A stretch of 64,000 nucleotides of DNA. It comes from Hexactinellida sp. DTS-2022 (lineage: Eukaryota > Porifera > Hexactinellida). The translations under genes were made by a program, and so were the position numbers. Of the stretch, positions 11,701 to 24,600 are shown one piece after another. Positions within the stretch are counted from its first letter, which is position 1. Every line of letters starts with the position of its first letter. The notes beneath the pieces were generated by a model. The model did not search any database. It saw only the letters and a list, made by a program, of their open reading frames with translations, and was not told the origin of the DNA. Location: contig JAPNXP010000011.1 in the NCBI GenBank assembly GCA_028753945.1, positions 4,836,001-4,900,000 of the forward strand, in the 5' to 3' direction.

Positions 11701-12750
11701 CTATTATATTGGAATTGTTAACATGGAACTATAACTAACTCTATAATGTTATACAAAATTCACAAGTAATTCTATCTTACCAATAATTAGCGATTCTAAA
11801 TTAATTATTTCGCTCAACAAATCGAATTCTAGCTTTCGTATTCGTGTTATGAATTCATAATTAGCAACTTATTGACCAATAAATTTACAGAGCATTTTTT
11901 GTAAAAAAATACGAAAATTAGAACACAAAATATTTGAAATAATGCGATTGAAAATTATCTAATAAATTTCTTATGGAGACATTACTACACATAACATATG
12001 CGCACCAACGTTGCCAGCAATGAATGCAGATAACTGATTACTCCCTAATCAGTACATTTGCCTGTTGTGATTAAATTCAGGTGTACTCTATTTGTAAGCC
12101 ACAACATGTGTAATTATTGCACAAGCATTAAGTAGTCATACCATCTACTCTGCAATCTGATTGGAGAAGTAATTTGATATTAGCCAAGGGGATTCCGAAT
12201 TCTTTCAATAGTTGGAATAGTATTACTATCAAGTATTAGCGAATCGAATTCCAGTGTTATTTGGTTTATTAATTTAATATATTTCAAGTATTCCTGGTCT
12301 CAATTGGAATTTTGCATTATTTAATCCAATTTAAAGAAATTTCAACGTTTATTACTGTGTATTTTGTAAGGAATTAAACAATCAAAATTCGTTGATTTAC
12401 CGGTTTTGATCGATCCATCTTTTCTACAATGTTTTAATTAAAGTAAATCAGATTTGAAGATTACTTACAAACGAGCGCCAAATCATGTATTATCCCGGAT
12501 AACTGACCAATAAAATTCTAACTATTGGATAATAATTCTTCCAAAAAAGCCCTCTAATTAAGTAAATCCTATAAATAGCCTGAAAGTGATAATTCCTCGA
12601 AGCCCATTGGTGGAGTCAGGAAACCATTTTCTACAAAACGTAGAGTATAACCCTGCAATTTATTCTGTATTTCCAAACTGAGATATCTCTCTCTGTTAAC
12701 CAATCAATTACGAGATTCGTTATACATGTGACGCCAAATGTTCCTTATCA

Positions 12751-12944
12751 TAATCAGGTTCTTTTATTATGAACATTCAAAGGACCAAAAATTGTGTTCA
12801 TAATAGAGAGACTTTATAATAAGCGAACTCAACTTAATACAAATCCTATATAAGTTGTTAAAATGGGACCATAGGGCTTGCTCATAATAAAAAGATTTCA
12901 CCATTTAGCAGACGAAAAGTTCTTCACAATAAGCAGACTTGACT
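12751..12944. mobile_element. pogo-type MITE, family D, ends decayed
   Basis: Contains aatcaggttctt, aaggaccaaaaattgtgttc, gggaccatagggcttg and aagcagacttgacta. The terminal CAGT is mutated on both sides. Confidence 0.7.
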
Positions 12945-13027
12945 AATTGCATTTTCAGAATTTATTTCAAATGTGCACATAAATTGAATAATTTCTATTT
13001 TTAGCTATTACTGTTTACACAATTTTA

Positions 13028-13090
13028 GTAATTTGATTATAATCAGTTGTAAACAAATTAATTTGATTATAATCAGTTGTAAACAAATTA
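13028..13090. repeat. Tandem repeat, about 31 bp x 2
   Basis: The block 'aatttgattataatcag' plus 'ttgtaaacaaatt' occurs twice in direct tandem. Confidence 0.8.
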
Positions 13091-13571
13091 ATTAATTCTT
13101 TGAATTAACAAACCATCACCTGGTGTCCACCAATCAATTAACAGGCTTTATAAGGCTGCCGTTTATAAAAGGTGTCTGGGAAAAACATTCGATTATTTTT
13201 GAGACAAAATCCGGAGAAATATCTCTTTAAAAGATTTATAGTGTCTCGTTAGTTATACGAATTCACAAGTGTTAGAATGTCATTGTTTCAAATTGTGTCT
13301 CAATTAGTAACGAATCCGGCTACTAAAGGATTGCCAGTTAATTGTCTTTAATCTTCCATAAAGTTTAAGTCAACTTTTAGTACATTATGTCGGACTATGA
13401 TTAATTGACTTGTCAGAATTGTGTCTACTAGGTGGCTTAAAAGTGCCATTTAACATAATCACTTTATTAAGGAACACATAACTAGCTGTCTTTAATGTTG
13501 CTATAATACTTCATATTTACCATCACGAATTATAAATGAAATAACCATCAATCAAAATGAGGAATTTTCCA

Positions 13572-13753
13572 TAGTCAGGTCTTTGTAAATAATTATTCGT
13601 CTGCTTAATATGAACTTTTATTATGAACAAGCCCTATGGTCCCAATTTAACAACTTAAATAGGATTTGTATTAAGTTGAGTTCACTTATATAAAGTCTCT
13701 CTATTATGAACACAATTTTTGGTCCCTTGAATGTTCTTAATAAGAACCTGACT
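13572..13753. mobile_element. pogo-type MITE, family D, inverted orientation
   Basis: Starts tagtcaggtctttgtaaat and ends ttaataagaacctgacta. The interior is the inverse complement of the other family D copies. Confidence 0.7.
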
Positions 13754-14149
13754 ATACCATAATTTTCAAAATTTTAGAGACGTGGTATTTGTAATAAAAT
13801 TATTAACAATTTGAAGCAAACTTGAACTGAAATGATTTTAGTTCCAATAACAACATATAAATCCAGGTTGCAACTCACTAATCACTGATTGGCTGATTCT
13901 CGAACTTAAGTCGAGTTCATTGCTATGGTTTTCAAAAATTTAAGTTATCCAATCACATTCGTTTATCTGTCGTAAGGAATGCAATAGCCAATCAGTGAGC
14001 TTACTCTCGCAACGCGTAACAGACTTTATAGAGCCATATATGATTTGTAATGTAATTTGTGGTGTTATATCAGTGATTGACTTAGTTTAAGGATTTTTTA
14101 TTAGATTACGTATACAGGCGAATAAGCAAATTTTTGTTTTACGTAATTT

Positions 14150-14420
14150 GTATGGGCGTTCTAATGAACTAACGCAAAATTCCTGAAATAAGACACCCCT
14201 TACTATGTCATGCTTTTGGACTATTTTGTAATACCAAAAGGTTGGCCTGTTAAATATTGGTTAATTAAACCTCCTTGGAAGTGTTAATAACGCTTCCAAG
14301 GGGTTTGATTAACCAATGTGATAGACAAACTTGTTGCATTACAAAATGGTCAAAAAGCATGATATAGTAAGGGGAGTGTCTAATTTTCGGAAATTTTTCG
14401 CTAATTCGTTAGAACGGACC
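14150..14420. mobile_element. Large family I fold-back element
   Basis: The halves are inverse complements around a centre near 14285, pairing 'cctccttggaagtgttaa' with 'aacgcttccaagggg' and 'actatgtcatgcttttgg' with 'aaaagcatgatatagt'. Much longer arms than 2866-3026 but the same family sequence. Confidence 0.6.
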
Positions 14421-14483
14421 AAATGAGGGTGTAACATGCTTTCCCTATTAAATAACCCGCTTTTAATGGCACATTCCCCTATA

Positions 14484-14640
14484 CAGTAGAACCTCGTTAG
14501 TAAGAACATCAGGGGACCGTTAAAATGTGTTCTCCTTATCCGGAATTCGTATTATCCAGTATAATTTGTATTGAAAAGGCTTTGAAGGGGACTGAATTAA
14601 TGTTCCTATTAACTGTGTTCGTACTAACGAGGTTCTACTG
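14484..14640. mobile_element. pogo-type MITE, family A
   Basis: CAGTAGAACCTCGTTAGTA start and cgaggttctactg end between TA dinucleotides. The interior has the 'aaggctttgaaggggact' core also seen in family B copies. It produces the short open frame at 14525-14707. Confidence 0.8.
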
Positions 14641-15082
14641 TATAATATTATTGTATTACAACTCAAATTTGGTCACTTATACTAACGGAGATAATCCTAT
14701 TATTTGATTGTCTATTTTGAACTACGGATAATTACTTATTCTGATTGATTAAAGCTACTATATCAACAAATGCATTATAATACAATGGATACTATATGTA
14801 TAACTTTGAAATATACTTTGTTTGTCCAAAATTAAATACAATGGATATAAGGTCATTGCAATATTTTCTGGTTAATTATAACTAATACACTACTGTATCA
14901 CAAATATATTATTGGACAGTGGATAGTTCCATAAAAAACTATGGATAATTGTCTCTGTTAATTCAATCAGTTCTATTATTAAAGCCATGGATAATTAATA
15001 TAGGTACTGACTGTATATTGCATTTAAGAGAGATTTAGTGATAATATATGTGAATATATTTTAATTCCATTTAAACTACATT

Positions 15083-15249
15083 ATACTCTGTTAATAGGAA
15101 CACCAAGAGACCGTATTAATATGTTCGTATTATCCGAAATTTGTATTAACCGAGTCACTTGCATGCATTTGTATAGACTAGGGAATTAAACCTTGTACTC
15201 CTTAACCGATATTTCCCTTATCCGTGTTCCTATTAACGAGAGTATACTG
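15083..15249. mobile_element. pogo-type MITE, family B
   Basis: Right end gagagtatactg plus TA. Internal 'cttgcatgcatttgtatag' and 'cttaaccgatat' blocks are diagnostic of family B. Left end slightly decayed (tatactctgttaatagg). Confidence 0.75.
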
Positions 15250-15588
15250 TATATTGATGGAACACAAATGATAATTATTCGTCTCGATTAACTGAAGTCA
15301 ATTGTATTACGACACCATTCAGAATAGTGGCATAAATATGTGTTTGTCTAATAAACCCATTGAATGGGAATAGAACTGAAACCTAACAAATGTGTTAGAC
15401 ATGTTAATAATGAAATCAGTTACACATTATCCACTTTAGCAATAGAGAAATGCCACAGGTATAAGGTCACATTTCTATCTTTTGAGAAGGATTATCACTT
15501 AAATCTATTTAGTTAATTGATTGTTTTCAATTGTCACGTCTTTAACGATATAATAGGCTTGTATGCACATAGCATAATATAGTGCACT

Positions 15589-15606
15589 ATATAATATATA
15601 ATAGGA
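15589..15606 (+). promoter_or_regulatory. Possible TATA region of the receptor gene
   Basis: A tatataatatataatagg stretch 53-70 bases upstream of the receptor start codon. In such AT-rich DNA this is weak evidence. Confidence 0.25.
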
Positions 15607-15658
15607 ACCAAGTTGTATATTATATAACATTCTGAAATATAATTAGTTCCTATTAGAT

Positions 15659-18600
15659 ATGCTATTTTGGATTATTTCTATTTTATTATTTGAAGGTGAG
15701 TGTTAAATGTGTTTACACCCTAAATAGGGGTACATAGGGGTACATAAGGGGACAGGGAATTGAATTAACACCTATTAAGTGGAGACTGTATATTGTAAAT
15801 TATTTGTGTTTATTAGATAGTATATTTGTTTGTTTGTTTGTTTGTTTTAAAATTTTAATTTGAGCTAATGTTATTAGCAATTATGAAAGTTTATTTATTA
15901 CTCATTTTAGTTTGTTTGTTTGTTTGTTCGTATTTGGTGTAAAACAATTCAATATAATTTTGTTTATGTGTTTGTTTATATTGAATTTAACAACAACAAC
16001 AAGCTCACAATGTACTTGTTTACTTGTTTACTTTGAATATCTAACAAACAACATTTCCTATAGTGAGCATATCTTCATTCCTTGAGCATCCAGAAAGTCA
16101 GATTGTACAACTTGGCTCAAATGTTTCACTAAATTGTCGTTTTAGTTTATCAACAGCTCTTGTTTTCTTTGAACACAATTCGACTGTAATTACAGCCGTC
16201 GACTCAAACACATTTTTCTTCCAATATAGTGGCGAAAATGCGACACTTTTGCTTAGAAATGTGGCACTTATGCATACGGGGACCTATTTGTGTCGAGCAG
16301 CCATTAATGCCACTTCTCACGTGTTGTCTGAAGAGGCTGTAATATCCATAGCAGGTTAGTTGTTGTTGTTTGTATTTACATGTTTTTTGTTGTGTTTGTG
16401 TTTTTACATGCTTGTTGTTGTGTTTGTGTTTACATGTTTGTTGTTGTGTTTGTATTTACATGTTTGTTGTAAGTTTGTATTTACATGTTTGTTGTTGTGT
16501 TTGCATTTACTAGTTTGTTGTTGTTTGTATTTACTAGTTTGTTGTTGTTTGTATTTACATGTTTGGTGTAAGTTTGTATTTACTAGTTTGTTGTTATGTT
16601 TGTGTTTACAAGTTAGTTGTTATGTTTTCGTTTACATGTTTGTTGTTATGTTTGTATTTACTAGTTTGTGTTTATATTTTTATTTATTGTTATTTATTAT
16701 TTTGTTTGTTTGTTTATTAATTTGGGTATAGCTTGTAATTTATTGTAATTTATTGTTGTTATTTATTGTTATTTATTGTTTGTTTGTTTGTTTGTATTTA
16801 TTATTATTATTATTATTATTGTTTGTTTACAATAGCTCCTCCGACTATTTCCTCCAATCAGATTACAGCTGGCTCAACCAATACATTTGATGCCGGCACT
16901 CAATTTAGAATTCCATTTGCCTTCACTGGTAACCCGGAACCAACATTTGTGTTACTAAAGCTTTCACAGAATGTAGGCCTATTTATAGTTGAGGGCCCAG
17001 CCAATGGAAATGTGTTTAGTTGGGTGAATGGAGATTTGGTGGTTAATGCCGCACTGCCGGAATTCAGTGGATTGTATCGGGTCAGGGCTAGCAACCAATT
17101 TGGTACAGAGGAATTCGACTTTAATCTTGAATTCACAGGTTAGTTATATGTTATTTATAAGATGTTTTTAATAGTAACAGATAAACAAACAATAAACATA
17201 CAATAAACAGACTAATAGACAAAACAAACGAACAACAATCTTACAGTATATTAAATCAAAAATATTATTTTATTTTAATAAATGAACAAACAAACAAACA
17301 AACAAACGCTCAATCAAAATAATTATTTCAATGAACAACAAAACAAACAAAATAACCAACAGTAACAACAAACAAACGCTTACAAACTACAAACAACAAC
17401 AACAACAATAACAACACTTCCCTATAGTCCCTGTTACCTATGGAATTTCCGGAATTGAGACTTACCCAAACAAGGATTTCTTCAGTTCAATGGACACCCT
17501 AACAATTTCCTGCTTAACCCAACAACAGAATGTGATTGGTTCCTGGTACAAACAAGCAAATAACGGTGACCTTATCGCCAACATACCAGACACTACCATT
17601 AGTCTTAGTAACGGGAACCTGTCATTGGAATTCTATAACTTATCACGGTCCCATTCGGGTACATACGTTTGTAGACTAACGAGTAGTATTAACGGTCTTT
17701 CCGTGGATGAGGGGTCAAAGGAAATTAGAGTTTTTGAAGATTTGTCGGATAAAGTTCCGAAACAAATGGAGACACCTGTCTATTCATTCGGAGACAGTTG
17801 GGTTTCTGTTAACTGGACCGAACCTGAGTCTCCCAAACCGTAAGTGTTGTTTGTGTTTGTTTATTTTTAATAACAACAACAACAACAATAGCAACGACAA
17901 TAATAATAATAACAGTCCATTGGTAAATGGAGGAAGAAATTTTGTATTTAAATTAATTATTATACAGTAGATACCGGATATAAGAACATTCTATTGGAAA
18001 ACGGTTGCCATATACCCTATATAATTTATGCCGGTTATAAGAATATTAAATGCAGTTCCCGACGATGTTCGTATAACTGGCATAAATTATATAGGGTGTA
18101 TGGCAACCGTTTTCCAGTAGAATGTTCTTATAACCGATATCTACTGTAAACAACAACAACAACAACAATATTCAAATGTAACTTGCAAACAAAAGAAATA
18201 TTTCATCCATAATTAACCAATTAAATATACTTTAGACTCTATAGCATTTTGATCCAATAATTTGTGTGTTGTCATCAGTGGGTTAAAACGAATATATTAT
18301 TTGAACCTCCTTTCTTCTAGAAATATATTCTTGATCCACCTAGTGTCACATATCATAGCATAGTTTGTAATCAGATATTAACCATCAAATTACTGCTTAA
18401 ATTACTGTAATTACAAGCAAATTTATCGTTTAAAGTTTTGGAAAATGGTTTAACGAATAGTTGTTAAAAATATTCATATTATTAATCAATTTGTTAACAA
18501 ATCTATTGAAAAATGAGGGATAATTTGGGTGGTACAAATAACTTTGGATTATAAGCAATATAATTCCAATAAATTTTTGTCTGTGCATAATTAATTAGTC

Positions 18601-21600
18601 TTGTTTGTAACTAGATACAATAATAAACATACTGCTAAATACTATGCCAATCAAATCTTATTATTCTTATAGACAATATATGTATGTAGGGGGTGTGAAT
18701 TGGGGTTTGCTAGACAAAATGTGTTGGAGATTAATAACAAAGTATAAAGTGAATGCTAAGAAAAAAGGGGTTGAAATAAATATTATACAGTCAAGTTCTT
18801 ATTATGATCATTCAAGGGCCAAAAATTGTGTTTATAATAGAGATAATTTAGAATAAGCGAACTCAACTTAATACAAACCCTATGTAAGTTGTTAAATTGG
18901 GACCATAGGGCTTGTTCATAATACAAAGTTTTTCATATTAAGCAGACGAAAAATTGTTCACAATAAGGAGACCTGACTGTATTAACCAACCAATTGTCAG
19001 GTTAATTACAGCATTTTTGTTGAAAATATAGCATTTGTATTGGTTATTGTGTTAACATTTCTATTTATAGAATAACTACATACCATCTTAACATAACGGT
19101 TATATCGGAAGACAACACTAAAGTGCAAACCGTAGAAAAGGACTTCCCTCCCGAACTCAGTTTTTATAACCAAACAGATCTAATATACCTACAGCTAGGT
19201 AAGTGGGATATTATGTGTAGTTGTTAACAAACAAACTATCTAACTAACGAATTAATGAACAAACAAACAAACTAACTAGCTAACAAACAAACAAACTAAC
19301 AAACTAACAGACAAACAAATTACAGACTATCTAACTAACGAATTAATGAACAAACAAACAAACTAACTAGCTAACAAACAAACAAACTAACAAACTAACA
19401 GACAAACAAATTACAGACTACCAAACTAACGAATTAATGAACAAACAAATATACAAACAAACAAAATAACAAACTAACAAACAAACAAACAAACAAACAA
19501 ACAACCAAACAAACAACCAACAAACAACAAACAAAATAACTAACTAACATACATACTAACGAACTAATAAACTAACAAACAACCAAACAAACAACAAACA
19601 AAATAACTAACTACATACATACTAACGAACTAACGAATTAATAAACTAACAAACAACCAAACAAACAAACATACTAACTATCTATTCTAATAAACTAACT
19701 AACTAACAGCATACAACATACTATAATATACTACTACTATTACTGTATAGGATTTCTCCACATTATCGAGGTATCTGCTTCCAACAAGTTCGGCAGAGGC
19801 ATAAGTTCTGTTGCGATTAATCTGAAACTGAACCTATCAGAGCCTATTCCCGTTATTAATACAGCGCCTATTATTGGTGGCGGTTTGGCAGCCGTTATTC
19901 TGTTGGTCGGCTCTCTCTCAATTCTCTGTTATCTGGTTTGCTTTCGCTGCTACGCCAGAAACGCCAGGAGCAAGGAATTCAAACAGAGAGAAATTCTGGA
20001 TGAGGTGGATATGAGCGAGGTGAGTTAGCTTGTAATTTAAAGCATTAATAGTGTCGCTAATGGGTAAATTTAGGTGTTTAATGTGTTAAATGTGTCACTA
20101 ATGGGTAATCTAGGTGTTTAATGTGGTCACTTAAGTAAATATAAGTTGTAACTTGGTTAATAAGTCAATTGAGAAGTCAATTATGTCATTAATGTGTCAT
20201 TTAAGGTGTTAATTTTGTCACTAATGTGTTTAATGTGTTAATTAATTGTGTTATTTAAAACATTAAATATGTCACTTTTATGTAATTTAAGCAGTGAAAT
20301 TATACAGCTATTTGTAAATACGCTCTAATTTTGGTTTGATCCAATTTCCATACTCCTAAATCACAAATTAATGTTACGGTATAGGAGAGGATTTAAGGTT
20401 TAATTATTTCACTTAAAACACTAATTGTGCCACTAATATGTCACTTAAGGTGTAAATTGTTAAATTGTGTCTTAAGTGGTTGTTGATATCATACTTACCA
20501 ACCTTTCCTTGGGTATAATTCAAATTTCCTGGATTTTATTATCTACATTAATTGTCCAATTAACTTAGGTTATATTTTCCTAATTAACTCTATTAACTGA
20601 TTGGTTATTGCAATGAGACTGAATTAACTGTTCCAATTAGAGTTATACTAACGCTAAATTCTGATTTTTGATTGGTTATCGGTTTGAATTAATCGTTGAT
20701 AATTATCTGCATTTTGTAAATATAACGGTAGTTATTTGTAGCTTCCAATCTTATTGGTTAATAGATATAGGGAGTAGGAAAATAATTGAGTTAATATTCT
20801 TATTTCTTCCTATCGACCGTAATTAAACTTACTTATTCTCAATTAATTTGGTAATAAAATATTAATAGATTTACTTATTAAGCTTACTTATTCTCAATTA
20901 AGTTGGTATTAAAATAAAAGCACATTTACTTATTAAACTGAATTATTCTCAGTTAATTTGGTATTAAAATAAAAGTAGATTTACTTATTAAACTGAATTA
21001 TTCTCAATTAATTTGGTATTAAAATAAAATTAGATTTACTTATTAAACTTAATTTTCTCAATTAAGTTGGTATTAAAATAAAAGCACATTTACTTAATAA
21101 ACTTACTTATTCTCAATAAATTTGGTATTAAAATCAAAAAGTACATTTAATTATTAAACTTAATTTTATCAATTTAATTGATATTAAAATAAAAGCACAT
21201 TTACTTATTAAACTGAATTATTCTCAATAAATTTGTTATTAAATTAAAGAGACATTTACTTATTAACCAGACAAGTTATGTTTAATTCCAAATATTATTT
21301 CCTAATTATCGTCTCAAGTTATTGTAACACGTACTCGTTATAACAGATTATAATGAGCAGATAATACATTATGCAAATTAACTCAGATTAGCTCTTAATT
21401 TGTAGAATGGGCGGGATTTAAGAGGGAATGGATTGTAATCTTATTTAATTAGTTTGATTGGTTGGATTTATAACAATGTTTGTATTAACTGTAGTTTGAT
21501 AAGGCTTGTTAATCATCTGTGGAATATGATTGGTTATATAATGTTATTCTTACTGTTACAAACTATTGTGAGGTCTAAAATTATAATATTTGAATAATTG

Positions 21601-24600
21601 CAAAACAAATAATAACAAATAACTACAGTAGACTCTGTTAATAGGAATACGAATAAGGGAAATATCGGTTAAGGATTACAAGGTTAATTCCCCTAGCCTA
21701 TACAAATGCATGCAAGTGACTCCGGTTAATACGAATTCCGGTTAATACGAACATATTAAGACGGTTCCTTAATTTTCCTAATAACGAGATTTCCTATAAT
21801 AATTAACCATTCAAAACCTACACTTACAACATATACAATAGAACCTCGTTAATACGAACACCTACGTACGGTAAAAATTGTTCGCTTTATCCGGAGTTCG
21901 TATTAACCGGAGTAATATCCATTGAATACCCATTGTAGGGACCATATTTTGTGGAACTGTTTGTTCGTATTATCCGGATATTCCTATTATTAACCGTGCT
22001 CGTACTAACGAGGCTCTACTGTGTTTAGAAAGGAACAATGAAGCTTAAGAAGTATAACGATGACCCAAGCGACCACATAGTTACCAATCTGGCTCCCAGT
22101 TATGAGGTGTCACGAGATGGGGTACAACTACAAGACATAGTAGAAGAGACTGATACAAACACTAGCTATAGGGCTACTATAGAAAGTATTCCCGGTAAAT
22201 TAGAGCATGGCGCTTTTGCCAAAGTAAAGCTACTGAAAGGTTTGTTATTAGTCTATAGTAATACTGTAATGTGATTAGTTAATATTATCTTATAAACGGT
22301 TGCCCTATACCCTATATAGTTTATGCCGGTTATAAGAACATTATACAGTAGAACCTCGTTAGTACGAACACGGTTAATACGAATTTTAAGATAAGACGAA
22401 CAAACAGTTCCACAAAATCAGGTCCCTACAATGGTTATTCAATTGGTATTACTCCGGTTAATACGAACTCCGGATAAAGCGAACATATATATGTTATTCC
22501 GTAATACTTGAACTATTTTGCTTATTATACAGGTTAATAGTCTATGTACATAGCACTGCAAAGTGATTGGTTAATACACATATGCGAAATGTTGGTAGGA
22601 ACCTCACAGAAATATAATAAGTAGGAAGTTAGGCAAACAATGCAAGCTGATTGGCTAGTTCACTAATTCACTAGAAACCTGGTTTTAATAGAGTAAGAAT
22701 TTAGGCGCCGATTTATATAAATAATTGTCTATAAATTCACGCGAGATTGCTTTGTAACGAATTCTTTGTTTATCCGAATAAATGATGCTAATCATGTACC
22801 TTGAACTGAAACTATAAAGTGCTTTTCGTCCACATAAGAAAAGTGACTCAAGTTGTTAGTAATGTAATTATACAATTAATGAGTGGGATAAGTTGTAAAA
22901 TGATTGGTCAGTTTATTGCGATTGCAATAAAGAATCTAACGAACTGTAATTGTTACAGAGAATAATCTAATTGGTTGAAATAATTTCTCGATTGTAATTG
23001 TATATTTTCACTATATTTTTCTATATTTTCAATGTTGTTTATAGGAAATACAACAAATTTGGATCTCAAAATTCTGATAAGTGAAATGGAGACAATGGCT
23101 ACGATTGGTTGTCACACAAATGTTATTGGATTCCTTGGAGCATGTACTACAGGTAATCTTATTAATTAATTAACAATCGATTTCCTTGTTTTGTCAAATT
23201 AACAGCTATTTCTGTCATTGATTGGCTGTTTTGAAAAGTCAGATTTCCTTTCAATCAATCAATCAGAATCCACACTTATTCCTATTTCTTATAAATGATT
23301 TAATTAGCATATTAGTTGGAATTAACTATGCATCAAAATGTGAAGTCATATTAAGATCCTGTTTTTGCCCATTATCTAACCACCTGTGCCACTTCACAGC
23401 TATTTCTCAAAGTTTAATCAGATAACAGTTAATTCTTAAAGTTTCCAATAAGATAAATAGAGTCTATATTTACATAAATTAACTCATTTATATCAGGTGC
23501 AATCGTGTAACATTATTTTCAGGAATAACATACGTGATTGAGGATGCATTTTTAGTCAATCAAAGCTTAAGATTATAACTGCATTGCAACAACACGTAAT
23601 TCTACCAAAAACAGAATTACATATGTAACAATACTATTGGTTGCTTAATCGATTTAAAAGTTTATATTCCAAAATATCTCTGTAATAAAATTAGATAAAA
23701 TGAAACTTCCACCACTATGGATCAATGCCTTTCAAATGACCTTTCTGAAATTAATTTAGAAATATAAAAATCTAAAATTACATCTGTGGCGACAACAAGT
23801 TCTTTGAAGGCACAAACAATCAATTTGTATAGTGCCTCCAAAGGAACATGCTGTCGGCACAGCTATAATTTTAGATTTTTGTATTTTAAAAGAGCCACTA
23901 TATGTCATCACAGCTATAATTTTAGATTTTTTATATCCAATAAAGCCACTATATGTCATTACAGCTGTAATTTTAGATTTTTTATATCCAATAGAGCCAC
24001 TATATGTCGACACAGCTATAATTTTAGATTTTTGTATTCCAAAAGAGCCACTATATGTCATCACAGCTATAATTTAGATTTTTTCTAATTCAATAGAGCC
24101 ACTATATGTCGGCACGGCTATAATTTTAGATTTTTCTAATCCAATAGAGCCACTCTATGTCATAACAGAGTATCTTCCTTTCGGAGATCTATTGAGTTAT
24201 CTGAGAGCTTCAAGGGGACACCATGTATCCAATAATATTATGTCGCCATCTCGAGTCCCGTATTTTAACGCAGCGCCTAGTTTAACACCAGCTGACCTTC
24301 TGTCATTCGCAATTCAGATATCCAATGGGATGAAGTTCCTAACTTCAAAGCACGTAAGTGTGTATGATAATAAGCCAATCAATTTTAGATTTAGCATTTA
24401 TATTGGCTTAAGACTTAAGTCAATAATATTAATACATATGCAATATGAGTACAAATTTACTTGTTTACTTATATTGTTTAAACTTTAAAGTTTACTGATA
24501 TTTTTACTTGTTTTCTTATATTGTTTTAAAGTTTACTGATATTTTACTGGTTTATTTATGTTGTTTACTTGTTTACTTATGTTGTTTACTTGTTTACTTA

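Larger units (their letters stand above)
6916..15658. other. Gene-poor AT-rich region upstream of POU and receptor genes
   Basis: No coding exon with recognisable protein features was found. The open frame at 8560-8799 is low-complexity Phe/Ser/Ile sequence without support. The region holds family D elements (10656, 12751, 13572), a large family I fold-back (14150), family A (14484) and family B (15083) copies, an (ACA)n tract near 11668-11700 and short tandem repeats (10336-10376, 13028-13090). The rest is unique AT-rich DNA. Cis-regulatory elements for the two flanking genes could lie here, but I cannot point to one. Confidence 0.5.
16064..20019 (+). other. Receptor extracellular and membrane block (exons 2-6)
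   Basis: Exon 2 encodes one Ig domain (SLNC...GTYLC). Exon 3 encodes an Ig-like fold that keeps the final SGLYRV strand but has no cysteines. Exon 4 encodes a third Ig domain (TISC...GTYVC) and the first strand of an FN3 domain (SVNWTEPE), which continues through exons 5 and 6. The second half of exon 6 holds a Gly/Ala/Ile/Leu-rich membrane helix followed by a basic stop-transfer segment (RCYARNARSK). Boundaries between extracellular modules are phase 1, as is usual for shuffled extracellular domains; the FN3 is interrupted by a phase 2 junction. Confidence 0.85.

Noticed and set aside
14525-14707. 60-residue frame starting MCSPYPEFVLSS
   Set aside because: It is the interior of a family A MITE read through its right end.
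23840-24147. Regular ~51-base repeats that might suggest a CRISPR-like array
   Set aside because: The copies are direct tandem repeats with no unique spacers, in a eukaryotic intron, and the unit is a fusion of an element end with an exon start.
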